Source: Actinomycetes bacterium (GTDB lineage: Bacteria > Actinomycetota > Acidimicrobiia > Acidimicrobiales > RAAP-2). Taken from it: a stretch of DNA of 64,000 nt. The translations under genes were made by a program, and so were the position numbers. Within the stretch, counting starts at the first letter, position 1. Every line of letters starts with the position of its first letter. Of the stretch, positions 25,321 through 32,791 are shown in pieces. Where the stretch lies: NCBI GenBank assembly GCA_021798955.1, contig JAJZBK010000003.1:111875-175874 (forward strand), given 5' to 3'. The notes under the pieces are model-generated. The model searched no databases. It was not told where the DNA came from and worked only from the letters and a program-made list of their open reading frames with translations.

Positions 25321-27915
25321 TCAGCCGTCGGCGCGCCCGGACTTGGCGGGCAGACGATGCCCCGGCGCGAGGGGCAGGTCGCGCAGCCGGCGGCCGGTGG
25401 CGTCGGCGAGCGCGTTGGCGAGCGCCGGGGCCACCGCGATCATCGGGGTCTCCCCGGCACCTGCCGAGGGCAGATCGGGACGGTCGCACAGGACGACCTC
25501 GATGTCGGGAACGTCGGCAAAGCGGGGCACCGGGTACGAGGCCAACGACGCCTCGGCGAGCCGGCCACCACGAACCGGCAGGGCTTCGAACAGAGCGCCC
25601 CCGAGCGCCATCACCGTGGCGCCCTCGACCTGGTTGGCCACGGTGTCGGGGTTGACCATCGTGCCGCAGTCGTAGGCGGTGACGACGCGGGTGATGGTCA
25701 CCCGGCCGCTCGCGTCGAGGCGGACCCCGACGCACGTCGCTACCCGGCCGCCCTTCTCGAGGCCGACGGCGAGGCCCTGGCCCGTCCGCATGCCGTCGGT
25801 CCCTACGGCACGAGCAGCCCCCTGCTGAGCACCAGGCGCTTGCCCAGGTGCCGCCCCCCGGGAAGCTGCCCAGCCGAACCGGTCGGCCGCTGCCCGCAGC
25901 ACCGCGGCGAGGCGGTCGTCGTCGAAATGGTCCAGGCGGAACGCCAGCGGGTCCTCGCCGCGGCGCTGCGCCAGCTCGTCGATCGCCGACTCGCGGGCGA
26001 AGTTGTTCGCGTTGGCGGCGAGTGCCCGGTACGAGCCCTGGTGGAGCGGTGAGCGTGCCGGCTGGTAGCGGACGCGGCGGGCGCCGGCCCGATAGGGGAA
26101 CGCGAGCGCGGCCGCGCCGGCGTTGACGTCGAGCATGTCCCAGGCCACGAGCTCGCCGTCGGCATCGAGCCCGGCGGCGACGTCGACCACTGCCATCGGA
26201 CGGACGGTCCCCCACGTGAGCTCCTCGGCACGACTCCAGTGGACCCGGACGGGCCGCGCCGCGCCCCGGGCGAGGAGCGCGGCCTCGACGGCCACCTCGC
26301 CGTCGTGCTTGCCTCCGAAGGCACCCCCGGTCGGCGGCACGACCACTCGGACGTCGACCTCGCCGACGCCGGCCGCGGCAGCCACCCGGCTCCTCGTGCC
26401 GAAGGGGACCTGCGTACCCGTCCACACCGTGACCCGATCACCGTCCCACTCGGCAAGGGCCGCCCGAGTCTCGAGCGGGACATGCGCCAGGTACGCGGTG
26501 GTGTAGGTCGCGGTCACCGTGTCGGCCGCCGCGGCAAGAGCGCCGACGACGTCTCCGGTCGCCTCGTCCACGGGGTGCGCCCACCCGTCACTGGCGGCCG
26601 GGTGGGTGCGCAAGTAGGTGGCCAGGTCTCCTTCGACCGGAGGCGGCTCGTCCCACTGGGCGTCGATCGCGGCGACGGCTCGCCGAGCGGTGACCGGGTC
26701 GTCGGCGACCACGCCGACGAACGAGCCCTCGTGGACGACGGTCACCCCGCCGAGGGCGGCCGCCCGGGCACAGTCCACCGACCGCAAGGTGGCCCCGGGG
26801 ACAGCGGGCCGGAGAACTGCGCCGTGGCCCATGCCGGGGCGAACGAGATCGGAGACGAACCTACGGGAACCGGTCACGGCATCGACCCGACCGGCCTGGT
26901 GGCCTGGTCGGCCCACCAGACGGCGAGCGTCGCTCGCGACGAGCGGTGGCTCGGCGTCGAGCACCACCAGCCGGCACCCGTCACCGAGAGCGCCGGGGCC
27001 GCCGAGCGAGTCGACAGCCCGTCGAGCGCCAGCCGCCGCCCTGCGCAGCGCCTCGCCGCTATCGGGCATCGACCGGCTGCCGAACGTGCCGACGTCGAAG
27101 GGGCACACGTCGGTGTCGCCTTCGACCACGGTGACGACGTCGAGGTCCACCTTCGCCTCCTCGGCGACGAGCAGGCGAAAAGCCGTCCGATTGTCCTGCC
27201 CGACGTCGACCTTGCCGCTAAAGGCTGTGATCCGACCCGAGGGTGCGACGTGGACCCAGGCCCCGCCGAGGACGGCCCAGCCTCCGGGCGGGCGGGCTGC
27301 CGGCCACACGCACACGAGCCCGGGTCCGAGCACGGCCTCGTAGTCGCGCTCGTCCGGGGCAACCAGGTCCCACGGCCTCCGAGGGCGAGGCAGGAGACGG
27401 GTGCTTTCCGCAGTGGCGCCCTCAGGCGGCAGCCCCGCCGAGCCGAGCTCGTCGGCGGTACCGTGACGGAGCCGGGCTGCCGCCCGGACCGCCCGACGGA
27501 TCCGCGGATAGCACCCGCACCGGCAGAGGTTGGGCTCGAGGGCCTCGGTGACGGCGTCGGGGTGAGGGTCGGGGTCGGCATCGAGCAGGGCGGCGATCCG
27601 CAGGGCCATGCCGGGCGTGCAGTACCCGCACTGCGAGGCCCGCTCGTCAACCAGTGCCTGCTGGACGGGGTGGAGGTTCCCGTCGGAGGCCAGGCCCTCG
27701 ATCGTCATCACCGCCCGTCCGGCGACGTCGGCGAGCGGCGTCTGACACGAGAGCACCGGCTCGCCGTCAACGAGCACCGTGCAGGCTCCGCACTGGCCCT
27801 CGCCGCACCCGGGCTTCGTTCCGGTCAGCCCGAGCGTGTCGCGTAGCCAGCCGATGAGCATGCCGGCTGAGCTCTCCAACCGATGGGCTCGGTCGTTGAC
27901 GACCACGACTGCCAC
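25321..27915 (-). CDS. Fused [2Fe-2S]/molybdopterin hydroxylase, XDH family
   Basis: One 864-residue chain joins two usually separate subunits. Residues 1-150 are the [2Fe-2S] subunit: plant-type cluster C37, C42, C45, C57 and second cluster C96, C99, C131, C133. The rest is a Mo-binding subunit of the isoquinoline/nicotinate-dehydrogenase type, with FSGKVDVGQDNRTAFRLL and the catalytic-Glu region GAGETPMIAVAPALANA. No FAD subunit is encoded nearby, so electrons must leave to another acceptor. Start GTG at 27913-27915, weak ribosome site. Substrate unknown; aldehydes or N-heterocycles are the usual range. Confidence 0.85.
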   Translation of the reverse strand: MAVVVVNDRAHRLESSAGMLIGWLRDTLGLTGTKPGCGEGQCGACTVLVDGEPVLSCQTPLADVAGRAVMTIEGLASDGNLHPVQQALVDERASQCGYCTPGMALRIAALLDADPDPHPDAVTEALEPNLCRCGCYPRIRRAVRAAARLRHGTADELGSAGLPPEGATAESTRLLPRPRRPWDLVAPDERDYEAVLGPGLVCVWPAARPPGGWAVLGGAWVHVAPSGRITAFSGKVDVGQDNRTAFRLLVAEEAKVDLDVVTVVEGDTDVCPFDVGTFGSRSMPDSGEALRRAAAGARRAVDSLGGPGALGDGCRLVVLDAEPPLVASDARRLVGRPGHQAGRVDAVTGSRRFVSDLVRPGMGHGAVLRPAVPGATLRSVDCARAAALGGVTVVHEGSFVGVVADDPVTARRAVAAIDAQWDEPPPVEGDLATYLRTHPAASDGWAHPVDEATGDVVGALAAAADTVTATYTTAYLAHVPLETRAALAEWDGDRVTVWTGTQVPFGTRSRVAAAAGVGEVDVRVVVPPTGGAFGGKHDGEVAVEAALLARGAARPVRVHWSRAEELTWGTVRPMAVVDVAAGLDADGELVAWDMLDVNAGAAALAFPYRAGARRVRYQPARSPLHQGSYRALAANANNFARESAIDELAQRRGEDPLAFRLDHFDDDRLAAVLRAAADRFGWAASRGAAPGQAPGAQQGAARAVGTDGMRTGQGLAVGLEKGGRVATCVGVRLDASGRVTITRVVTAYDCGTMVNPDTVANQVEGATVMALGGALFEALPVRGGRLAEASLASYPVPRFADVPDIEVVLCDRPDLPSAGAGETPMIAVAPALANALADATGRRLRDLPLAPGHRLPAKSGRADG

Positions 27916-27992
27916 GCCCCCGACGCTAGGCGCCCCGTCGGCGCGCCGAAAGGGCCGTTCGTCACCCGGTCGGGGCGGGCCCGGCAGGACGT

Positions 27993-30353
27993 TCAGCCCG
28001 GGCCGGGCCGTTCGGACACGCGTCGGTCCCTGGGTCCGGTCCGGCCGTCGGCGAGGGCGGCGCGCACCGAGCGGGCGGCGGCCACGAGGTTGGCGAGGGC
28101 GGCCACCGTCTCGTCGTAGCCCCGGGTCTTCAGGCCGCAGTCGGGATTGACCCACAGGCGGTCGGCACCGACGCTCTCGACGGCCCGCCACAGCAGCACT
28201 TCGACGTCGGTCGCCGAGGGCACGAGCGGCGAGTGGACGTCGTAGACGCCTGGGCCGACGTCTCCCTCGTAGGCCGCGCCCTCGAAGGCGGCGAGGAGCG
28301 TCAGGTGCGAGCGCGCCGCCTCGAACGAGACCACGTCGACCTCCATCGCCGCGAGGGCGTCCACCACGTCGGCGAGCTCGGCGTAGCACATGTGGGTGTG
28401 GACCTGGGTGCCCGGGTCGGCGACCCGGGTGGCGAGCCGGAACGCCCGGGTCGCCCAGGCGAGGTACCCGTCCCGCTCGGCACGGCGCAGCGGCATCCCT
28501 TCGCGCAGTGCCGGCTCGTCGACCTGGACGACGCGGACCCCCGCCGCCTGCAGGTCGGCGAGCTCGTCGCCGATCGCCAGGCCGAGCTGGGCGGCGGTCG
28601 CCGACGGTGGCTGGTCGTCACGGACGAAGGACCAGCGCAGCATGGTGACCGGGCCGGTCAGCATTCCCTTGGCGGGCTTGTCGGTGCGGGACTGCGCGTA
28701 CGTGGCCCACGAGACGGTCATGGGGCCGGGCCGGGAGACGTCGCCGTAGAGGATCGGGGGACGCACGCAGCGGGACCCGAAGGACTGCACCCACCCCGCT
28801 TCGGGCAGGGCGAAGCCGGTCAGCTGCGCGGCGAAGTAGCGGACCATGTCGTCCCGCTCGGGCTCGCCGTGGACGAGCACGTCGAAGCCGAGCGCCTCTT
28901 GGAGGTCGACGACGCGGTCGACCTCGGCTCGGAGCGCAGCCTCGTACTCGTCGTCGCCCACACGGCCCGCGCGCCAGGCGGCGCGGCGGGCCCGGAGCTC
29001 GGCCGTCTGGGGGAACGACCCGATGGTCGTCGTCGGCAGTTGCGGGAGCCCGAGGTGGGCCCGTTGCAGCTCCAGGCGCTCGGCGGCAGGAGCGCTGCGC
29101 CGGGGATCGTCCGGTGCCGCCTCCACCGCCCGCCGGAGGCCGGGATCGGTCACGAGCGAAGAGCCGCGTCGGCTGGCGAGGGCGTCGCGGTTGGCGGCGA
29201 GCTCGTCCTCGACGGCCGTCGACCCCTGCTCGGCGCCGCGAGCCAGCACGGCGAGCTCGGCCAGCTTCTCCTCGGCGAAGGCCAGCCACCTCCGGACGAC
29301 GGGGTCGAGACCCCTCTCGTCGGAGAGCCGTTCGGGGACGTGGAGGAACGAGCAGGAGCTGGAGACCACCAGCTCGCCGCACCGGTCGCGCAGCCGGCCG
29401 AGGAGCGCCAGCGAGGACGCGAGGTCGTTGGCCCACACGTTGCGCCCGTCGACGAGCCCGGCGAAGAGCGTCTTGCCGGGCAGACCGCCGGCCCGGTCGA
29501 GGAGGTCGACGTTCTCGGGCCCGGCGCAGAAGTCGAGCCCCACGCCGTCGACAGGCAGGTCGCGCAGCACCGCCATGGCGTCGCCCACGTGGCCGAAGTA
29601 CGTGGAGACGGCGAGGCGCGGCCGGGTGTCGGCGCCGGCGATGCGCTCGTAGGCGCGCCGGAAGCGTGCGAGCTCGTCCTCGCTGCGGTCCTCGGCGAGC
29701 GCGGGCTCGTCGAGGCGCACCCAGGCAGCCCCGGCAGCCGCCAGCTCGGCGAGGAGCTCGACGTAGACGCCCGTCAGCTCGTCGACGCGCCGAGACGGGT
29801 CGGCCCCCGCCGCACCGGGGGCACAGCGAGCGAGGAAGGTGAACGGGCCGAGCAGCACCGGGGTGGTGTCGATCCCGAGCTCGGCCGCCTCCGCCAGCTC
29901 GGCGACCGCCTTCGCCGGCCTGGCGGCGAAGGCCGTGGTCGGCCCGACCTCAGGGACCAGGTGGTGGTAGTTGGTGTCGAACCACTTGGTCAGCTCGAGG
30001 GGTGCCACCGGCGCTCCGGCGAGGTCGCCGCCGCGCGCCATGGCGAAGTAGCGGTCCAGCTCGGACACGGCGGCGGCGCTCGCAGCGGGTCCGCTGAGCT
30101 CCGGGCGGAACCGCTCGGGGACCGCCCCGACGGCGACCGCCGTGTCGAGCACGTGGTCGTAGAGGGAGAAGTCGTTGGAGGGGACGACGTCGACGCCTGC
30201 TCCGGCGAGGAGCTGCCAGGTGCGCCTGCGGACCGCCGAGGCGGTCGCCTCGAGCTCGGCGGCGTCGACACGGCCGGCCCAGTAGCCCTCGAGCGCCCAC
30301 TTGAGGGCGCGGCGCTCGCCCATGCGCCCCATGCCGTGCACCGCCGTCCTCAC
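27993..30353 (-). CDS. metE: Cobalamin-independent methionine synthase
   Basis: MetE transfers the methyl of 5-methyltetrahydropteroyl-triglutamate to homocysteine. The 786 residues show both halves: an N-terminal barrel from HGMGRMGERRALKWALEGYW, and a C-terminal catalytic barrel from LPTTTIGSFPQT with zinc ligands in HTHMCYAEL and NPDCGLKTRGYDE. The GTG at 30351-30353 overlaps the glycosylase stop as GTGA and aligns with the family start; later ATGs would cut the N-terminus. No SAM or cobalamin riboswitch is visible, as expected for an internal operon gene. Confidence 0.95.
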   Translation of the reverse strand: MRTAVHGMGRMGERRALKWALEGYWAGRVDAAELEATASAVRRRTWQLLAGAGVDVVPSNDFSLYDHVLDTAVAVGAVPERFRPELSGPAASAAAVSELDRYFAMARGGDLAGAPVAPLELTKWFDTNYHHLVPEVGPTTAFAARPAKAVAELAEAAELGIDTTPVLLGPFTFLARCAPGAAGADPSRRVDELTGVYVELLAELAAAGAAWVRLDEPALAEDRSEDELARFRRAYERIAGADTRPRLAVSTYFGHVGDAMAVLRDLPVDGVGLDFCAGPENVDLLDRAGGLPGKTLFAGLVDGRNVWANDLASSLALLGRLRDRCGELVVSSSCSFLHVPERLSDERGLDPVVRRWLAFAEEKLAELAVLARGAEQGSTAVEDELAANRDALASRRGSSLVTDPGLRRAVEAAPDDPRRSAPAAERLELQRAHLGLPQLPTTTIGSFPQTAELRARRAAWRAGRVGDDEYEAALRAEVDRVVDLQEALGFDVLVHGEPERDDMVRYFAAQLTGFALPEAGWVQSFGSRCVRPPILYGDVSRPGPMTVSWATYAQSRTDKPAKGMLTGPVTMLRWSFVRDDQPPSATAAQLGLAIGDELADLQAAGVRVVQVDEPALREGMPLRRAERDGYLAWATRAFRLATRVADPGTQVHTHMCYAELADVVDALAAMEVDVVSFEAARSHLTLLAAFEGAAYEGDVGPGVYDVHSPLVPSATDVEVLLWRAVESVGADRLWVNPDCGLKTRGYDETVAALANLVAAARSVRAALADGRTGPRDRRVSERPGPG

Positions 30354-31363
30354 GACCGCACGCCTCCGTGCTCGGCTCCCCCGTCGACCCGCTGGCCCTG
30401 GTCGGCCGGTCGGTGGGCCGGGGCCGTACGAGCGCCGGCGTCGACGTGGCCAGCCGCGGCGAGGCCGTCCAGCAACAGGTGGAAGTAGACGAGCCCGGCC
30501 AGGGGCCACCAGGCGTCGACGAGGTCGGCGACCTCGGCGTAGCCGGCGTCGGGGGCGAGGCCGAAGCGGCGGCACAGGCCGTTGCGGGCACCGACGTCGT
30601 CGCCAGGGAGCACGTGGTGCCGACCGAGCCCGCGCAGGAGCACGTACTCGGCGCTCCACCGACCGAGCCCTGGGACCGACACCAGCAGCGAGCGTGCCGT
30701 CTCGTCGTCGAGGAGGGCGAGCCCCTCGAGGTCGACCTCCCCCGAGGCCGCCCGGCGGGCGAGCGACACCACGGTCGCCGCCTTCGCCCTGCTGAACCCG
30801 AGGGCCCGCAGCTCGGTCGGGTCGACGGCGGCGAGGCGCCCCGGGCCCGGGAACCCTGGCGGGGCGGCGGCGCTGACCACCCGCGGCCCGAACCGCCGTG
30901 CCAGTCGGTTGAGGAGGTGGACGCCGACGTCGAGGGAGAGCTGTTGGCAGGCAACCGCGTTCACCACGGCCTCGAAGACGCTCGCGAACCGCGGGGGTCG
31001 CAGGCCGGCGAACCGCTCGGCGAGCCCCGCCAGGCGCCGGTCGCGCCGAGCCAGGTCGGCGAGCCCCCCGGGGTCGGCGTCGAGGCCGAGCACCCGCGTG
31101 AGCAACCGCCGGGCGGCGACCACCTCGGCGTCTCCCGGCGTGCCCCGGTGTCGACGGACGCTCGCCACGAGGACCGGGGGGCGCAGCCCCCTGCGCTCGT
31201 GCACCTCGAGGAGCGCCGGACGTCCTCGGAGCTCGGCGACACGGCGGTACGTGGTCCCGTCCCAGGCGTCGACGGCGTTGTGCGCCCGCCGGCGGAGTGC
31301 CCACACGGTGAGGTCGAGGCGGAACGGGGCCACCACGGCGAGCTCGAAGGTCGCGGTGGCCAC
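30350..31363 (-). CDS. DNA-3-methyladenine glycosylase II, AlkA-like
   Basis: Base-excision repair glycosylase of the HhH-GPD superfamily, 337 residues. The helix-hairpin-helix VPGLGRWSAEYVLLRGLGR is followed by HVLPGDDVG, which places the catalytic Asp. An AlkA-type N-terminal domain (about residues 1-110) precedes it. The last 35 residues are hydrophilic and family-atypical, reading into metE. GTG start at 31361-31363 directly abuts the DUF488 stop. Confidence 0.85.
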   Translation of the reverse strand: MATATFELAVVAPFRLDLTVWALRRRAHNAVDAWDGTTYRRVAELRGRPALLEVHERRGLRPPVLVASVRRHRGTPGDAEVVAARRLLTRVLGLDADPGGLADLARRDRRLAGLAERFAGLRPPRFASVFEAVVNAVACQQLSLDVGVHLLNRLARRFGPRVVSAAAPPGFPGPGRLAAVDPTELRALGFSRAKAATVVSLARRAASGEVDLEGLALLDDETARSLLVSVPGLGRWSAEYVLLRGLGRHHVLPGDDVGARNGLCRRFGLAPDAGYAEVADLVDAWWPLAGLVYFHLLLDGLAAAGHVDAGARTAPAHRPADQGQRVDGGAEHGGVRS

Positions 31364-31741
31364 TCAGCGCCCCCCGCCGGGTCCGGAGCCGGCGAGCACG
31401 GCGGCCAGCACGGTGGCTCCCGACCGGGCGACGTCGCGCGTCGCGGTCAGCAGGACGAGACGCCCCCGGCGCGCCCGGTCCGCCAAGGCGGCGGCCACGG
31501 ACGCGGCCGGCTCGCCGGCGAGCTCGGCCACGTAGCGCCGGGAGAACTCGGCGAAGCGCTCGGGGTCGTGCCCGTACCAGCGCCGCAGCTCGGTGCTCGG
31601 GGCGACGTCCTTCGCCCACTCGTCGAGGTCGACGGCCGCCCTCGCGACCCCTCGGGGCCACAGCCGGTCGACGAGCACCCGGTGCTCGTCCGCCGACCGC
31701 CCTGGGTCCTCGTAGACGCGGACGACGTCCACCCGTCCCAC
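31364..31741 (-). CDS. DUF488 family protein
   Basis: 125 residues matching the DUF488 family throughout: RVLVDRLWPRGV near the start, EWAKDVAPSTELRRWYGHDPERF in the middle, and VLLTATRDVARSGA at the end. Function is unknown; members are small cytosolic proteins. The GTG at 31739-31741 has GGGGAGGGCGGA just upstream and is preferred over a longer reading that would enter the DUF59 gene. Part of the long minus-strand series. Confidence 0.85.
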   Translation of the reverse strand: MGRVDVVRVYEDPGRSADEHRVLVDRLWPRGVARAAVDLDEWAKDVAPSTELRRWYGHDPERFAEFSRRYVAELAGEPAASVAAALADRARRGRLVLLTATRDVARSGATVLAAVLAGSGPGGGR

Positions 31742-31761
31742 GCTCCGCCCTCCCCGGAGGC

Positions 31762-32139
31762 TCAGCGCACCCGGAGCCCGAGCGCCCCGGCTACCTCGGC
31801 GTCCATCATCGCCGGGCTCCACGGTGGCTCCCAGACGACGCGCACGTCAACGGGGACCGTCGCTCCGACGGCGTCCGCGACGGCGGCCCGGGCCAGTTCG
31901 GGGAGGCTCTCGGAAGCGGGGCACCCCGGCGTCGTCAGCGTCATCTCGACCACCAGCGTCCCGTCCACGGCGGCGACCCCGTAGACGAGGCCCAAGGACA
32001 CCACGTCCAGGCAGAGCTCCGGGTCGACGACGCCGGAGAGCGCGCCCCACGCTGCCTCGACGGCGCGCCCGGCCCCGGGCTCGGCCTCGGCCGCACTGTC
32101 CCCGGGCTCGGCCTCGAGACGGCTCCAGACGCCGCTCAT
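31762..32139 (-). CDS. DUF59 (MIP18/SufT/PaaD-like) Fe-S assembly protein
   Basis: 125 residues. DUF59 signature: GVVDPELCLDVVSLGLVYGV, then MTLTTPGCPASESLPELA with the conserved reactive Cys, and VRVVWEPPWSPAMM. Relatives help assemble Fe-S clusters. The ATG at 32137-32139 overlaps the DUF2249 stop as ATGA. Being second in a unit with an upstream dyad shared with the hemerythrin gene and the Fe-S-like regulator suggests a cluster-repair role. Confidence 0.88.
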   Translation of the reverse strand: MSGVWSRLEAEPGDSAAEAEPGAGRAVEAAWGALSGVVDPELCLDVVSLGLVYGVAAVDGTLVVEMTLTTPGCPASESLPELARAAVADAVGATVPVDVRVVWEPPWSPAMMDAEVAGALGLRVR

Positions 32140-32357
32140 GACAGGCGGCGGAACGTCACCCGCCAGTCGCCCCCACCGAGGTCCTCGACCTCGTAGGCGA
32201 AGCCCTGAGAGGACAGCACGCCCTCCAGCGGGACCGGTTCGAAGGGCGCGAGCACCACGAGCTCGTCGCCGTCCGGCAACGTCGAGACGGCCGCCATGAT
32301 CGTCTCGAACGGCTCGCCGCCTGCCGCGATGATCGGCCGGGCATCGACAGTGGCCAT
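32136..32357 (-). CDS. DUF2249 domain protein (stand-alone)
   Basis: 73 residues forming one DUF2249 domain: VDARPIIAAGGEPFETIMAAV, LVVLAPFEPVPLEGVL and a C-terminal WRVTFRR. The same domain ends the hemerythrin protein at 34211-35176. ATG at 32355-32357 with AGAGGAGG upstream. First gene of the minus-strand series. DUF2249 proteins often sit with hemerythrin and nitric-oxide genes; biochemical function is not established. Confidence 0.85.
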   Translation of the reverse strand: MATVDARPIIAAGGEPFETIMAAVSTLPDGDELVVLAPFEPVPLEGVLSSQGFAYEVEDLGGGDWRVTFRRLS

Positions 32358-32420
32358 CGTGTCCTCCTCTGGCAAAGGCCCACCCGGGCTCCCCGGGCAG
32401 GGCCTCGTTCATCTGTATTT

Positions 32421-32438
32421 TTCTGTTGATGACTAGAA
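32421..32438. promoter_or_regulatory. Regulon operator 1 (DUF2249 promoter)
   Basis: Dyad TTCTGT-N6-CTAGAA, 64 bases before the DUF2249 ATG. Read on the minus strand it is TTCTAG-N6-ACAGAA, followed after 3 bases by a possible -10, TACAGA (32412-32417), so a bound protein would occlude RNA polymerase. Confidence 0.6.
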
Positions 32439-32543
32439 CTTAGTACGTCGCACCTGCGAACGCCAGGGCTGCCCGCTGGCCGCTCGCCGGGCTGCCGGCT
32501 CCGGGCACGACCGCCCGAGCAGCCCGGGAGGCTCTGCTATTTC

Positions 32544-32561
32544 TTCTGTGGTGTACTAGAT
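32544..32561. promoter_or_regulatory. Regulon operator 2 (membrane-protein promoter)
   Basis: Dyad TTCTGT-N6-CTAGAT, one base before a near-ideal plus-strand -10, TATGAT (32563-32568); TTTCTT at 32540-32545 could serve as -35. The operator therefore fills the promoter spacer. It would control the plus-strand genes from 32597. Confidence 0.65.
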
Positions 32562-32596
32562 CTATGATTGCCAGGTGAGGAACCGGCGGGCCGGAG

Positions 32597-32791
32597 GTGA
32601 CCACATGGGCAGCGAGCGACGCGATGCCGGCTGAGAGGCACGGGCGCAACGGGGACGTGCGTGCCGAGGTCGGCGACCGCAGGCTCGGCCCGGAGCTCGA
32701 AGCGGGCTCCCTCGACCCGTCGACGGCCCTCGCGGAGGCGGCGGCGGTGCATGCGGCACTGCTCCGCGGCGCAAGCGGCGATGTGCGCTGA
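32597..32791 (+). CDS. Small hypothetical protein, coupled to membrane-protein gene
   Basis: A 64-residue frame opening with GTG and ending EAAAVHAALLRGASGDVR. Its TGA overlaps the next gene's start region (ATG at 32781, TGA at 32789-32791). It begins 29 bases after the proposed -10, with GAGGAA upstream. I recognise no family; composition is ordinary for the genome. It may be a real small protein or a leader whose translation opens the next start. Confidence 0.4.
   Translation: MTTWAASDAMPAERHGRNGDVRAEVGDRRLGPELEAGSLDPSTALAEAAAVHAALLRGASGDVR

Noticed and set aside
27916..27992. Looked for a SAM, cobalamin or molybdenum-cofactor riboswitch near metE and the molybdoenzyme
   Set aside because: Gaps are too short (metE overlaps its upstream gene; the metE-hydroxylase gap is 77 bases) and no such structure is evident.
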